Assembly (NCBI GenBank): GCA_965212505.1
Contig: OZ243123.1
Span: 2,914,001-2,978,000 of the forward strand
Source: JAHEKO01 sp965212505
Lineage (GTDB): Bacteria; Acidobacteriota; Thermoanaerobaculia; Multivoradales; JAHEKO01
Length of the DNA stretch: 64,000 nucleotides
Direction: 5' to 3'
Below are positions 16,787 to 24,637 of this stretch, piece by piece; the stretch's first letter is position 1; each line of letters starts with the position of its first letter. The notes beneath the pieces were generated by a model. The model ran no database searches. It saw only the letters and a list, made by a program, of their open reading frames with translations, and was not told the DNA's origin. The position numbers were made by a program, and so were the translations under genes.

Positions 16787-17389
16787 ATGCATCAACTACC
16801 TGACCTCCCCTACGACTTCAACGCGCTCGAGCCCCATATCGATGCGCAGACGATGGAGATCCACCACGATCGCCATCACGCCGCCTACGTCGCCAACCTC
16901 AACAAGGCGCTCGAAGGCCACGACGATCTCGCCGCCATGAGCATCGAGCAGCTGCTCGGATCGATCGGGCAGGTTCCCGACGCGATCCGCGGCGCGGTGC
17001 GCAACAACGGTGGCGGCCACGCCAACCACACGCTCTTCTGGGAGCTCATGGGCCCGGGCGGCGGAGCGCCGAGCAGCGAGCTGGCGGCGGCCATCAACGG
17101 CGCCTTTGGAGACATGGAGACGTTCAAGTCCACCTTCTCCACCAACGGCGTCACGCGTTTCGGCTCCGGCTGGTCGTGGCTCGTCGTAGGCGCCGACGGC
17201 CTCGAGGCCTACAGCACGGCCAACCAGGACAGTCCCCTGATGGACGGCAAGACGCCGATCCTCGGACTCGACGTCTGGGAACACGCCTACTACCTGCACT
17301 ACCAGAATCGCCGGCCCGACTACATCCAGGCCTGGTGGAGCGTCGTCAATTGGGACGCGGTCTCGGCTCGGTTCGCCGCAGCTTCCTGA
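16787..17389 (+). CDS. sodA: Superoxide dismutase, Fe/Mn family (Mn-type residues)
   Basis: A 200-aa cytoplasmic superoxide dismutase that converts superoxide to hydrogen peroxide and oxygen. Metal ligands are His26 (MEIHHDRHH), His81 (HANHTLFW), Asp162 and His166 (LDVWEHAYYL). NNGGGHANHTLFW and STANQDSPLM (Gln in the second shell) match the Mn or cambialistic group rather than the classical Fe group. Length and motif order are typical. AGGAG stands 11 nt before the ATG. A strong hairpin terminator follows the stop, so this looks like a monocistronic gene. No oxidative-stress operator was recognised. Confidence 0.95.
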   Translation: MHQLPDLPYDFNALEPHIDAQTMEIHHDRHHAAYVANLNKALEGHDDLAAMSIEQLLGSIGQVPDAIRGAVRNNGGGHANHTLFWELMGPGGGAPSSELAAAINGAFGDMETFKSTFSTNGVTRFGSGWSWLVVGADGLEAYSTANQDSPLMDGKTPILGLDVWEHAYYLHYQNRRPDYIQAWWSVVNWDAVSARFAAAS

Positions 17390-17417
17390 TCGCTCCTCAC
17401 AGTTCGTTTGGGAACTC

Positions 17418-17454
17418 GAGCCCCCGTGCTTCGGCGCGGGGGCTCTTCGTTTTT
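17418..17454 (+). terminator. Rho-independent terminator of sodA
   Basis: GAGCCCCCG (17418-17426) pairs perfectly with CGGGGGCTC (17437-17445) around a 10-nt loop and is followed by TTCGTTTTT. It lies 29 bp after the sodA stop codon. Confidence 0.9.
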
Positions 17455-17724
17455 GGCCGAGACCCGTCAAAAGCCGGTTTTCGACCGAAATTCGAGCGCT
17501 CGCCACCGTTTTTTCAGCCCGGCGAGCACCGCATTTTTCTCGGCGGCGGATCGACCCCGAGACCGCCGATTATTTCTCTTATCGCTTGTAACTCTTTGCA
17601 TATCCGGCACATGCGGATTCATCTATGGTCCCTTTCGTGATCGCACGCGGCCTCTCTCACCGGATGGCACGCCCGTTGCCCTAACGGGAGTCCAGAAGGA
17701 GACACCGCACCTTAGGAGCCGACC
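17455..17724 (+). promoter_or_regulatory. Leader of ArsR-like gene with ATCCG/CGGAT dyad
   Basis: A 270-bp upstream region of the regulator. An inverted repeat ATCCG-N7-CGGAT (17602-17618) sits in a locally AT-richer patch (TTTGCATATCC), the kind of position an autoregulatory ArsR-type operator takes. AGGAG at 17712 is the ribosome-binding site. The dyad is short, so this is a weak call. Confidence 0.35.
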
Positions 17725-18069
17725 ATGAATCCGATGACCGAACCCACCCCCATCAACGGCCACAACGGCCGCCACCTCAACAAGTTCTTCAAAGCGCTCT
17801 CCGACGAGACCCGCCGCCGCATCCTGCGCCTGCTCAATGAGAGCGATCGCACCGTCGGCGAGATCGTCGGGAACTTCCACCTCTCGCAGCCGACCATCTC
17901 CCGGCACCTGTCGGTGCTCAAGGAGGCGAACCTGGTCGTCGATCAGAGACAGGGTCAGCACGTGATCTATCGCCTCAGCGCAGCGTCGCTCGCGCGGTCG
18001 GCCGAGGATTTCTTCGGCGACTTTCGACCGCAGAAGGCCAGCGAGGCGACCCGGATCGCGCAGAACTGA
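17725..18069 (+). CDS. ArsR-family winged-helix transcriptional regulator
   Basis: A 114-aa regulator. The winged helix-turn-helix covers about residues 18-95: KFFKALSDETRRRILRLL, then ESDRTVGEIVGNFHLSQPTI (recognition helix) and SRHLSVLKEANLVVDQRQGQ, HVIYRL wing. There is no ELCVCDL-type cysteine pair in the recognition helix and no cysteine at all, so classical As/Cd/Zn thiol sensing is unlikely; many such proteins sense other signals. AGGAG is 8 nt before the ATG. The gene stands alone between sodA and a tRNA, so its target is not evident and autoregulation is likely. Confidence 0.88.
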   Translation: MNPMTEPTPINGHNGRHLNKFFKALSDETRRRILRLLNESDRTVGEIVGNFHLSQPTISRHLSVLKEANLVVDQRQGQHVIYRLSAASLARSAEDFFGDFRPQKASEATRIAQN

Positions 18070-18239
18070 AGAAGCGGCTCAACGCCACCGGAGGTTCGGG
18101 AGACCGCCGCGGATCGAGCGCAGCTGCCGTGAGAAAGCCCACGCCGCTGCCGAGTTGTACGCCTCGATCCAGCTCCCGAGCCTCCGGGCCGCTTCCCCCG
18201 GGTTGTGTTTCCCTCGGTTTTGCTCAAGAATCCACCTCA

Positions 18240-18315
18240 GGCGGTGTAGCTCAGTGGTTAGAGCGAGCGGCTCATAACCGCTAGGTCGGGGGTTCAAATC
18301 CCTTCACCGCCACCA
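18240..18315 (+). tRNA. tRNA with CAT anticodon (Ile2 or elongator Met)
   Basis: A 76-nt cloverleaf with encoded CCA. Acceptor GGCGGTG pairs with CACCGCC, discriminator A. The anticodon stem AGCGG/CCGCT encloses loop CTCATAA, anticodon CAT. The D arm TAGCTCAGTGGTTAGAGC and the CTAGGTCG variable segment resemble tRNA-Ile2, whose C34 is converted to lysidine, more than elongator Met. Its 3' end is 14 nt before the tilS ATG. Identity between Ile2 and Met is not certain from sequence alone. Confidence 0.9.
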
Positions 18316-18329
18316 AATTGAACCGCGCC

Positions 18330-19706
18330 ATGGCTGTGGCCGACTCTCGCGGGAAGCTGCTTTCCGCGCTCGACCGCTTCTTCACAGACTCGGTGGCGCT
18401 CGCTCCCGGAGCAAAGCTCCTGGTCGCCTTCTCCGGCGGACCGGACTCGACAGCGCTCCTCTGGGGCCTCGAGCAGCTGAGTCGAGAACGCGACGTCCAA
18501 CTCGAAGCGGTCCATGTCGACCACCGACTCGACAATCGCTCCGAGCGACGGGCCGATCTCGCGGAACAGATCTGCCGCGGGTGGCACGTGCCGCTCACCC
18601 GGGTCGAGCGCATAGTCTCGCCGGAACGACTCCGCCGGCGTGGCCGCGAGGCGGCGGCCCGAGAGGTCCGATACGAGGCGCTCGAAGCGACTCGCTCCGC
18701 GTGCGGCGCCGAACACATCGCAACGGCGCATCAACTCGACGACCAGATCGAAACCGTCTGCATGCGGCTCCTCCAGGGCAGCGGCTGGGAGGGGCTCGCG
18801 GGCATCCCGCCGGTGAACGGCCGCATCGTCCGTCCGGTCCTGACGCTCCGACGTGCGGCGTTGCGGGAGGTCGTCGCGGGTTCGCCAACCGCTTCCGATC
18901 CGGCGAACCGCGACCTGCGTCTGGTCAGAAACAGAGTCCGCGATGAGCTCCGGCCCTATGTCGAGGGACGGTTGCCGGACTTCCCGGCCGCCTGCCTCCG
19001 ACTCGCCCGAGCGGCGGGCGGGGCCCGCACCGCGGTCGAAGCGCGTCTGGTCGATTGGCTCTCCCCACAGGTCGAAGCCGGCGGCGCCAGCATCGATCGC
19101 GCGGCGCTCGAAGATCTCCCCCTCTCCCTCCTGGCATCGGCGATGGCGCTTCTCCACCGCACTGCTGGAGTCGGGTATCCGCCCTCACGGCGTGCCACGG
19201 CAGAGCTCGCTCGCCAGATGCGCCTCGGCCTTCGCGTCGACAGCGACTGCGGCGAGGGGTGGTGCTGGCAGGCGTCGCGAGAGCGGCTCCACCTCCTACG
19301 TAGACCCGAATCGACACCCGATTTCACCTATACTCTCGAGGTGCCCGGAGCCGTAGAGGTAGCGGAAGTGGCCCTGCGCGTGCGCATCGGCGAGGCCACG
19401 GTCGAGTCGTGGATGTTCCGCGGCGCCCCGAATCGAGTTGGACTCGGAGGCGATCTGACCGACGCCGGCAAAGTTGTCGTCCGAAACCGCCGCCCCGGAG
19501 ACCGTCTCCAACCCCTTGGCTGCGACTACTCGCGCCGCCTCAAGGAGGTACTGATCGATCGCCAGGTGCCGAGGGCCGAGCGCGACCGTATCCCCCTCCT
19601 CTGTGTCGGTGAGCGCATCGCCTGGGTCCCCGGAGTGACCATCGACGAGGCGTTCCGCGTGCGCGAGGGGGAACCTGCCTGGGTCGCGGAGCTGCAACCG
19701 GTATGA
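18330..19706 (+). CDS. tilS: tRNA(Ile)-lysidine synthase
   Basis: About 458 aa. TilS attaches lysine to C34 of tRNA-Ile(CAU), changing decoding from AUG to AUA. The N-terminal PP-loop ATPase has AFSGGPDSTALLWGL, followed by VHVDHRLDNRSERR and TAHQLDDQIETVCMRLLQG. A C-terminal TilS domain (RNRRPGDRLQPLG, then SRRLKEVLIDRQVPRAERDR) completes it. ATG 18330 is preferred; a TTG at 18318 lies only 3 nt after the tRNA. No Shine-Dalgarno can be seen because the tRNA occupies the upstream sequence, so the message is probably made by tRNA 3' processing. Its TGA overlaps the next gene by 4 bp. Confidence 0.95.
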   Translation: MAVADSRGKLLSALDRFFTDSVALAPGAKLLVAFSGGPDSTALLWGLEQLSRERDVQLEAVHVDHRLDNRSERRADLAEQICRGWHVPLTRVERIVSPERLRRRGREAAAREVRYEALEATRSACGAEHIATAHQLDDQIETVCMRLLQGSGWEGLAGIPPVNGRIVRPVLTLRRAALREVVAGSPTASDPANRDLRLVRNRVRDELRPYVEGRLPDFPAACLRLARAAGGARTAVEARLVDWLSPQVEAGGASIDRAALEDLPLSLLASAMALLHRTAGVGYPPSRRATAELARQMRLGLRVDSDCGEGWCWQASRERLHLLRRPESTPDFTYTLEVPGAVEVAEVALRVRIGEATVESWMFRGAPNRVGLGGDLTDAGKVVVRNRRPGDRLQPLGCDYSRRLKEVLIDRQVPRAERDRIPLLCVGERIAWVPGVTIDEAFRVREGEPAWVAELQPV

Positions 19707-20266
19707 GCGAACCCGAGATTCAACTTCTCTTCGACGCGCAGACCATTCAGCAGAAGGTCAACGATGCCGGTCGGCGCGTCGAAGCCGACCTGGGCGAGAG
19801 CGACCCGCTGCTGATCTCGGTGGTCGGCGGTTCGGTGGTCTTCCTGGCCGACCTCGTCCGGGCCATCCAGAAACCGATTCGCTACGAATTTATTCAGGTG
19901 CAGTACTCCTTCTCTTCCGATGAAGAACAGGTCATGGAGATCCACTACCCGATCTCGATGGACGTCTCGGGCCAGACCCTGGTACTGGTCAAAGACGTCG
20001 TCACGACGGGAGTGATCGAGACCTACCTCCGCCAGCAGTTTCTCCAGCGAGGCGCCGAGCGCGTGGTGGTGGCGGCCCTCCTCGACCTGCCCGAAGAGCG
20101 CCGCACCGACATCCAGGTCGACTATCGGCTCTTTACTCCAAAAAAGAGCGGACTTTTCGTCGGTTACGGCCTCAAAACCACAGGCCGATACGGTAATCTC
20201 CCCTACGTTGGACGTCTTTCCGAGCACCGCTCGGGAATCGGCGGCAGTGCGCACGCGTTGGAGTAA
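19703..20266 (+). CDS. hpt: Hypoxanthine phosphoribosyltransferase-like protein, probably inactive
   Basis: A 187-aa phosphoribosyltransferase-fold protein overlapping tilS by 4 bp (ATGA). The fold is recognisable: VVGGSVVFLADLVRAI, GQTLVLVKDVVTTGV and GLFVGYGLKTTGRYGNLPYV. In active HPRTs the PRPP loop is E-D-I-I-D-T/S-G and the later motif VGYGLD. Here the first acid is Lys, the catalytic-base Asp is Thr, the metal-contact Asp is Lys, and the Arg/Lys before GS in the first loop is Gly. Salvage activity is therefore doubtful. Gene order tilS-hpt-ftsH is the Bacillus order, where the TilS and HprT proteins are reported to regulate ftsH; a regulatory role here is inference. Confidence 0.8.
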   Translation: MSEPEIQLLFDAQTIQQKVNDAGRRVEADLGESDPLLISVVGGSVVFLADLVRAIQKPIRYEFIQVQYSFSSDEEQVMEIHYPISMDVSGQTLVLVKDVVTTGVIETYLRQQFLQRGAERVVVAALLDLPEERRTDIQVDYRLFTPKKSGLFVGYGLKTTGRYGNLPYVGRLSEHRSGIGGSAHALE

Positions 20267-20307
20267 ACAACGGGAGGCGCACTCGCACCCCAGATCAAGG
20301 AACTCAC

Positions 20308-22251
20308 TTGAATCCCACAGTTCGGACTCTCATTCTCTGGATCGCCATCTTTGTCGTGGTGATCGTCCTATGGAACACCTTCCAGTCGGGTCGCGGCCGG
20401 GAGACTCAGCTCAGCTTCTCCGAGTTCATCGAAGAGGTGAACGACGGCCGCATCGCCGAGATCACGATCCGCGGACAGCGGGTCAACGGCACCTTCAAGG
20501 AGGGCGGCCAGTACGCGAAGGATCAAGAGTTCACGACCTTCGTCCCCGACTACCCGGAGCTGGTCACCGAGCTGCGCTCGAACGGCGTGCGCATCAACGT
20601 CGAGGAACCCAAGGAGAACCCACTCCTTCAGTTCCTGTTCGCCTGGGCGCCGCTCCTGTTGATCATTGGCCTCTGGATCTTCTTCATGCGCCAGATGCAG
20701 ACCGGCGGCAACAAGGCGTTGTCGTTTGGCAAGAGTCGCGCGAAGCTGTTGTCGGCGTCCGGTAAGAAGGTCACCTTCGCCGACGTCGCGGGCATCGAGG
20801 AGGCCAAGGAAGAGCTCTCCGAGATTGTCGACTTCCTCAGAGAGCCGCAGAAGTTCCAGAAACTCGGTGGCAAGATCCCGAAGGGCGTCCTACTGATGGG
20901 CCCCCCGGGCACCGGTAAGACGCTCCTCGCTCGGGCGATCGCCGGCGAGGCGAACGTTCCGTTCTTCTCCATCTCCGGCTCCGACTTCGTCGAGATGTTC
21001 GTCGGTGTCGGCGCGAGCCGCGTGCGCGACCTCTTCGATCAAGGCAAGAAGAACGCTCCTTGCCTGATCTTCATCGACGAGATCGACGCGGTCGGCCGAC
21101 ATCGTGGTGCCGGCCTGGGCGGCGGTCACGACGAGCGAGAGCAGACGCTCAACCAGCTGCTCGTCGAGATGGATGGCTTCGAGTCGAACGAAGGCGTCAT
21201 CCTCATCGCCGCGACCAACCGACCCGACGTGCTCGACCCGGCGCTCCTGCGCCCCGGACGCTTCGATCGTCGCGTGGTGGTCGATCGACCCGACATCAAC
21301 GGTCGCTTCGGCATTCTCAAGGTGCACACCCGTGAGATTCCGCTCGCCAGCGATGTCGAACTGGAAGTGATCGCGCGCGGCACCCCCGGGTTCGCCGGCG
21401 CCGACCTCGCCAACCTCGTCAACGAGGCGGCTCTGATCGCCGCCCGGCGCAACAAGAAGAAGGTCGGCATGGACGACTTCGAGTACGCCAAGGACAAGGT
21501 CCTGATGGGCGTCGAACGCAAGACGATGATGCTCACCGACGAGGAGAAAACGGTGACGGCGTTCCACGAGGCGGGGCACGCGCTCGTAGCGGCCTTCTCG
21601 GAACACTCCGACCCGCTGCACAAGGTCACGATCATCCCGCGCGGCCGAGCGCTGGGCGTGACCATGCAGCTGCCCCAGGAAGACAAGCACAGCTACAGGA
21701 AGAACTACGTCGAAACGCAGATTCGCGTGCTGATGGGCGGCCGCGTCGCCGAGGAGCTGACGCAAGACGACATCACCACGGGCGCCGGCAACGACATCGA
21801 GCGCGCCACCGACATGGCGCGCCGGATGATCTGCGAGTGGGGCATGTCCGAGCTCGGACCCCTCTCCTTCGGCAGCAAGGACGAGCCGGTCTTCCTCGGC
21901 AAAGACTACGCGCAGCGCTCCGACTACAGCGAGGACACCGCGATCCGCATCGACCGCCAGGTCGAGAAGATCGTGAACGCCGCCTACGAAGAGGCGCGGA
22001 CAATCCTCTCCGAACATCGCGCCGTGCTCGACCGCGTGGCGGAGGAGCTACTCGAGATCGAGTCGGTCGATGGCCGCGAGGTCTACGACATCATTCGCGA
22101 GATGACCGGTCACGACCTGGCACCAAAGCCGCTCAAGCCCCCCGAAGTCTCCGAGCCGGAGGCGGATGCCGACCCTCCGACCGCTCCCGAGCCGGTCGAA
22201 GAGACGCCGCGCATTCCGATGGGTTCCGACCCCCTGCCGTCCACGGAGTAG
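20308..22251 (+). CDS. ftsH: ATP-dependent zinc metalloprotease FtsH
   Basis: A 647-aa membrane-anchored AAA+ protease degrading misfolded membrane proteins and short-lived regulators. Two transmembrane segments (about 7-22 and 106-126) flank a small periplasmic domain. AAA module: Walker A GPPGTGKT (198-205), Walker B CLIFIDEIDAVG, and second-region-of-homology residues near ATNRPDVLDPALLRPGRFDR. The zinc site HEAGH is at about 420-424. The C-terminal tail (about 600-647) is Pro/Glu-rich. TTG start at 20308 with AAGGA 6 nt upstream. It lies 41 nt downstream of hpt in the same operon. Confidence 0.97.
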   Translation: MNPTVRTLILWIAIFVVVIVLWNTFQSGRGRETQLSFSEFIEEVNDGRIAEITIRGQRVNGTFKEGGQYAKDQEFTTFVPDYPELVTELRSNGVRINVEEPKENPLLQFLFAWAPLLLIIGLWIFFMRQMQTGGNKALSFGKSRAKLLSASGKKVTFADVAGIEEAKEELSEIVDFLREPQKFQKLGGKIPKGVLLMGPPGTGKTLLARAIAGEANVPFFSISGSDFVEMFVGVGASRVRDLFDQGKKNAPCLIFIDEIDAVGRHRGAGLGGGHDEREQTLNQLLVEMDGFESNEGVILIAATNRPDVLDPALLRPGRFDRRVVVDRPDINGRFGILKVHTREIPLASDVELEVIARGTPGFAGADLANLVNEAALIAARRNKKKVGMDDFEYAKDKVLMGVERKTMMLTDEEKTVTAFHEAGHALVAAFSEHSDPLHKVTIIPRGRALGVTMQLPQEDKHSYRKNYVETQIRVLMGGRVAEELTQDDITTGAGNDIERATDMARRMICEWGMSELGPLSFGSKDEPVFLGKDYAQRSDYSEDTAIRIDRQVEKIVNAAYEEARTILSEHRAVLDRVAEELLEIESVDGREVYDIIREMTGHDLAPKPLKPPEVSEPEADADPPTAPEPVEETPRIPMGSDPLPSTE

Positions 22252-22269
22252 GTCGAGTCCGATTCGCAG

Positions 22270-23187
22270 ATGCCCGCCGGTCCGACAGTCGCCGAGTCCA
22301 GCCGCCGGGCTCTGCGTCTGTCAGAAGACCGTGAGCTAGTCCTGCCCGCAGCCGCCGGCCGCGAGCGGCCACTGGTCATGGGCGTGCTCAACATCACGCC
22401 CGACTCGTTCAGCGACGGCGGCCGCTGGCTGGAGCGTGACCGCGCTCTCGAGCATGCCCTCCGGATGGCCGAGGAGGGCGCAGAGCTGCTCGATCTGGGG
22501 GCGGAGTCGACAAGACCGGGCGGAGGTGTCTACGGCAAGGGCGCCGAGGATCTGACCGACCAGGCCGAGATCGATCGCCTGCTGCCGGTTCTCGAGGCGC
22601 TGCGACCGCTCACGAGCCTGCCGCTCTCGGTCGACACGCGGAAGGGCGCGGTCGCCTCGGCCGCGCTCGACGCCGGCGCCGACCTGATCAACGACGTCAG
22701 CGCTCTGGGCGACTCTGCGCTCGGCCGAGCGGCGGCACGGTCGGGCTGCCCGCTGGTCTTGATGCACAGCCGCGGCAGCCTGCCCACCATGCAGCGCGGT
22801 ATCTCCTACGTGGACGTCGTCGACGAGGTCGCGCGCGAGCTCGAAGAGGCGATCGGCCGTGCGAGAGCCGCCGGGGTCTCGCCGGAGCAGCTGATCCTCG
22901 ACCCCGGGATCGGCTTCGGCAAGAAGGTCGCCCATAACGTCGAGTTGATCGCCGGCCTCGAGCGACTCGGAGCCCTCGGCTATCCGCTGCTCTTGGGCGC
23001 CAGCCGCAAGAGTTTCATCGCCGACCTCACCGGCGCTTCGGTTGGCGAGCGACTCCCGGGAAGCCTCGCAGCCATCGCGGCGGGCGCGCTCGGCGGCGCG
23101 GCGATCGTGCGGGTGCACGACGTGGCGGAGAGCGTGCAGTTCCTCGATGTCTTTGCTGCAGTCACGAGAGAGCGGCAGGCCCAATGA
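22270..23187 (+). CDS. folP: Dihydropteroate synthase
   Basis: A 305-aa TIM-barrel enzyme condensing p-aminobenzoate with dihydropterin pyrophosphate in folate synthesis; target of sulfonamides. Signatures: VMGVLNITPDSFSDGGR, LDLGAESTRPGG, SVDTRKGAVA, INDVSAL, LMHSRG, LDPGIGFGK and GASRKSFI. An N-terminal extension of about 30 residues (to about RERP) precedes the barrel. Start ATG 22270 is 18 nt after ftsH, without a strong Shine-Dalgarno. The stop overlaps cdaA by 4 bp. Confidence 0.96.
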   Translation: MPAGPTVAESSRRALRLSEDRELVLPAAAGRERPLVMGVLNITPDSFSDGGRWLERDRALEHALRMAEEGAELLDLGAESTRPGGGVYGKGAEDLTDQAEIDRLLPVLEALRPLTSLPLSVDTRKGAVASAALDAGADLINDVSALGDSALGRAAARSGCPLVLMHSRGSLPTMQRGISYVDVVDEVARELEEAIGRARAAGVSPEQLILDPGIGFGKKVAHNVELIAGLERLGALGYPLLLGASRKSFIADLTGASVGERLPGSLAAIAAGALGGAAIVRVHDVAESVQFLDVFAAVTRERQAQ

Positions 23188-23960
23188 GCTTCGCCGACCT
23201 CAGCTGGCGAGACGCCGCCGACATCCTTCTGGTCGCGATCTTCATCTACAACCTGCTGCTCCTGATCCGCGGCACGCGCGGTGTCCAGATCCTCGTCGGC
23301 ATTCTGATGCTGGGTGGGGTCTACTGGGCCGCCGGCTACATCGGCCTGCCGACGCTCAAGGCGCTGCTCGGCAACTTCATCTTCATCCTGCCGATCGTCG
23401 TCATCATCCTGTTCCAGACCGAGATCCGTCGGGCGCTCTCGAGCATCGCGCGGAACCCGTTGCTGAGCTTCAACGCACCCGATCAGATCGACCACACGAT
23501 CAACGAGGTAGTGGTCGCCGCGACCACCCTCGCCTCTCGCCGCATCGGCGCCTTGATCGTCATTCAGCGACTCGAAGGGCTGCGCAACTACGTCGAGAAC
23601 GGCATCGAACTCGACGCGCGCATCTCCTACGACCTGCTCATGAACATCTTCTCCCCCGACACGCCGCTCCACGACGGTGCGGCGATCGTTCAGGGCGAAC
23701 GGATTGCGGCGGCGGCGTGCTTCCTGCCGCTGACCTTGCGCCACGAGGTCTCGAAGGAGTTCGGCACTCGCCATCGAGCCGCGATCGGCATCACCGAGGA
23801 GACCGATGCGTTGGCAGTTGTCGCCTCCGAGGAGACCGGCATGGTCTCGGTGGCGCTCAACGGCCAGCTGCACACCGACCTCGACGCCAAGTCGCTGCGC
23901 AACACCCTCTACCAACACCTGGTGACCGATCAGACCTCGCCGATCGGAGGGCGCGCTTGA
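23184..23960 (+). CDS. cdaA: Diadenylate cyclase CdaA
   Basis: A 258-aa membrane-bound c-di-AMP synthase (DAC/DisA_N domain). Three N-terminal transmembrane segments (about residues 11-76) are followed by the catalytic domain with LHDGAAIVQGERIAAAACFL (DGA motif) and GTRHRAAIGITEETDA (RHR motif), then ASEETGMVSVAL. The cdaA-cdaR-glmM arrangement is the classical cell-wall-linked c-di-AMP module. CdaR regulates cyclase activity and GlmM is known to bind and inhibit it in Firmicutes. ATGA overlap with folP. Confidence 0.95.
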   Translation: MSFADLSWRDAADILLVAIFIYNLLLLIRGTRGVQILVGILMLGGVYWAAGYIGLPTLKALLGNFIFILPIVVIILFQTEIRRALSSIARNPLLSFNAPDQIDHTINEVVVAATTLASRRIGALIVIQRLEGLRNYVENGIELDARISYDLLMNIFSPDTPLHDGAAIVQGERIAAAACFLPLTLRHEVSKEFGTRHRAAIGITEETDALAVVASEETGMVSVALNGQLHTDLDAKSLRNTLYQHLVTDQTSPIGGRA

Positions 23961-24637
23961 GCCAGCTCTGGTCGGCCTGGGGACTGCGCGTGCTGGCCCT
24001 CGCGCTTGCAGTCCTCTCGTGGTTCATCCTCAGCGTCGGTCAGCGCGAGCAGATCGAAGAGACCACGGTGGAGGTCTTCGTGACCTACCGGCCGCCCGAG
24101 GACTTCGTCATTCTCGAGCCGCCCGATCGCGTGCGGGTGCGGCTCCAAGGGCCGGCGAGTCAGATCGGAGCGCTCAACCCATTCCAGGTCAGCGTGGTGG
24201 TCGAGCTACGCGACGCCGAGCTCGGCCGCCAGGAGATCCCGCTCACCGACAACAACGTCTTCGCGCCGGCTCAGCTCACGTTGGTGTCGATCGAGCCCAA
24301 CGTTTTGGCACTGCAGCTCGATCGCGAGGTCAGCATTCTCAAACCGATCGACGTTCAGCTCGTCGGCGAGCCGGCAGCTGGCGCCATCGCGGAAGCGCCC
24401 ACCGTCTTCCCACTTCAGGCGCTGGTTACCGGTCCGGAGTCGAAGGTGAACGAGCTCGGCGCTCTAATGACCACTCCGGTCAGTCTCGACGGTCACGCTC
24501 TCGACTTCCAGGAGCCGGCGGCGGTAGTCTCTCCCGACCCGCTGGTGCGGGTAATCGAGCCGTCGGTCGTGCAGGTCAACGTGCGACTCAATCTTCCGGG
24601 CTCGCCGATCGACCCTGACGACGCTGGCCCTAGATGA
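23957..24637 (+). CDS. cdaR: YbbR-domain protein CdaR
   Basis: About 226 aa. An N-terminal transmembrane anchor (LWSAWGLRVLALALAVLSWF) is followed by two or three YbbR repeats of about 80 residues (VFVTYRPPEDFVILEPPDRV, VRLQGPASQIGALNPFQVSV, then VQLVGEPAAGAIAEA). The start is TTG at 23957, overlapping the cdaA stop as TTGA; the frame is open far upstream inside cdaA but only this start gives the signal anchor. CdaR modulates CdaA at the membrane. The length is shorter than four-repeat Firmicute CdaR. Confidence 0.88.
   Translation: MSQLWSAWGLRVLALALAVLSWFILSVGQREQIEETTVEVFVTYRPPEDFVILEPPDRVRVRLQGPASQIGALNPFQVSVVVELRDAELGRQEIPLTDNNVFAPAQLTLVSIEPNVLALQLDREVSILKPIDVQLVGEPAAGAIAEAPTVFPLQALVTGPESKVNELGALMTTPVSLDGHALDFQEPAAVVSPDPLVRVIEPSVVQVNVRLNLPGSPIDPDDAGPR

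Noticed and set aside
16227..16940. Plus-strand 237-codon frame running into sodA
   Set aside because: Overlaps sodA in another frame and crosses the inverted-repeat region; composition is unlike a protein.
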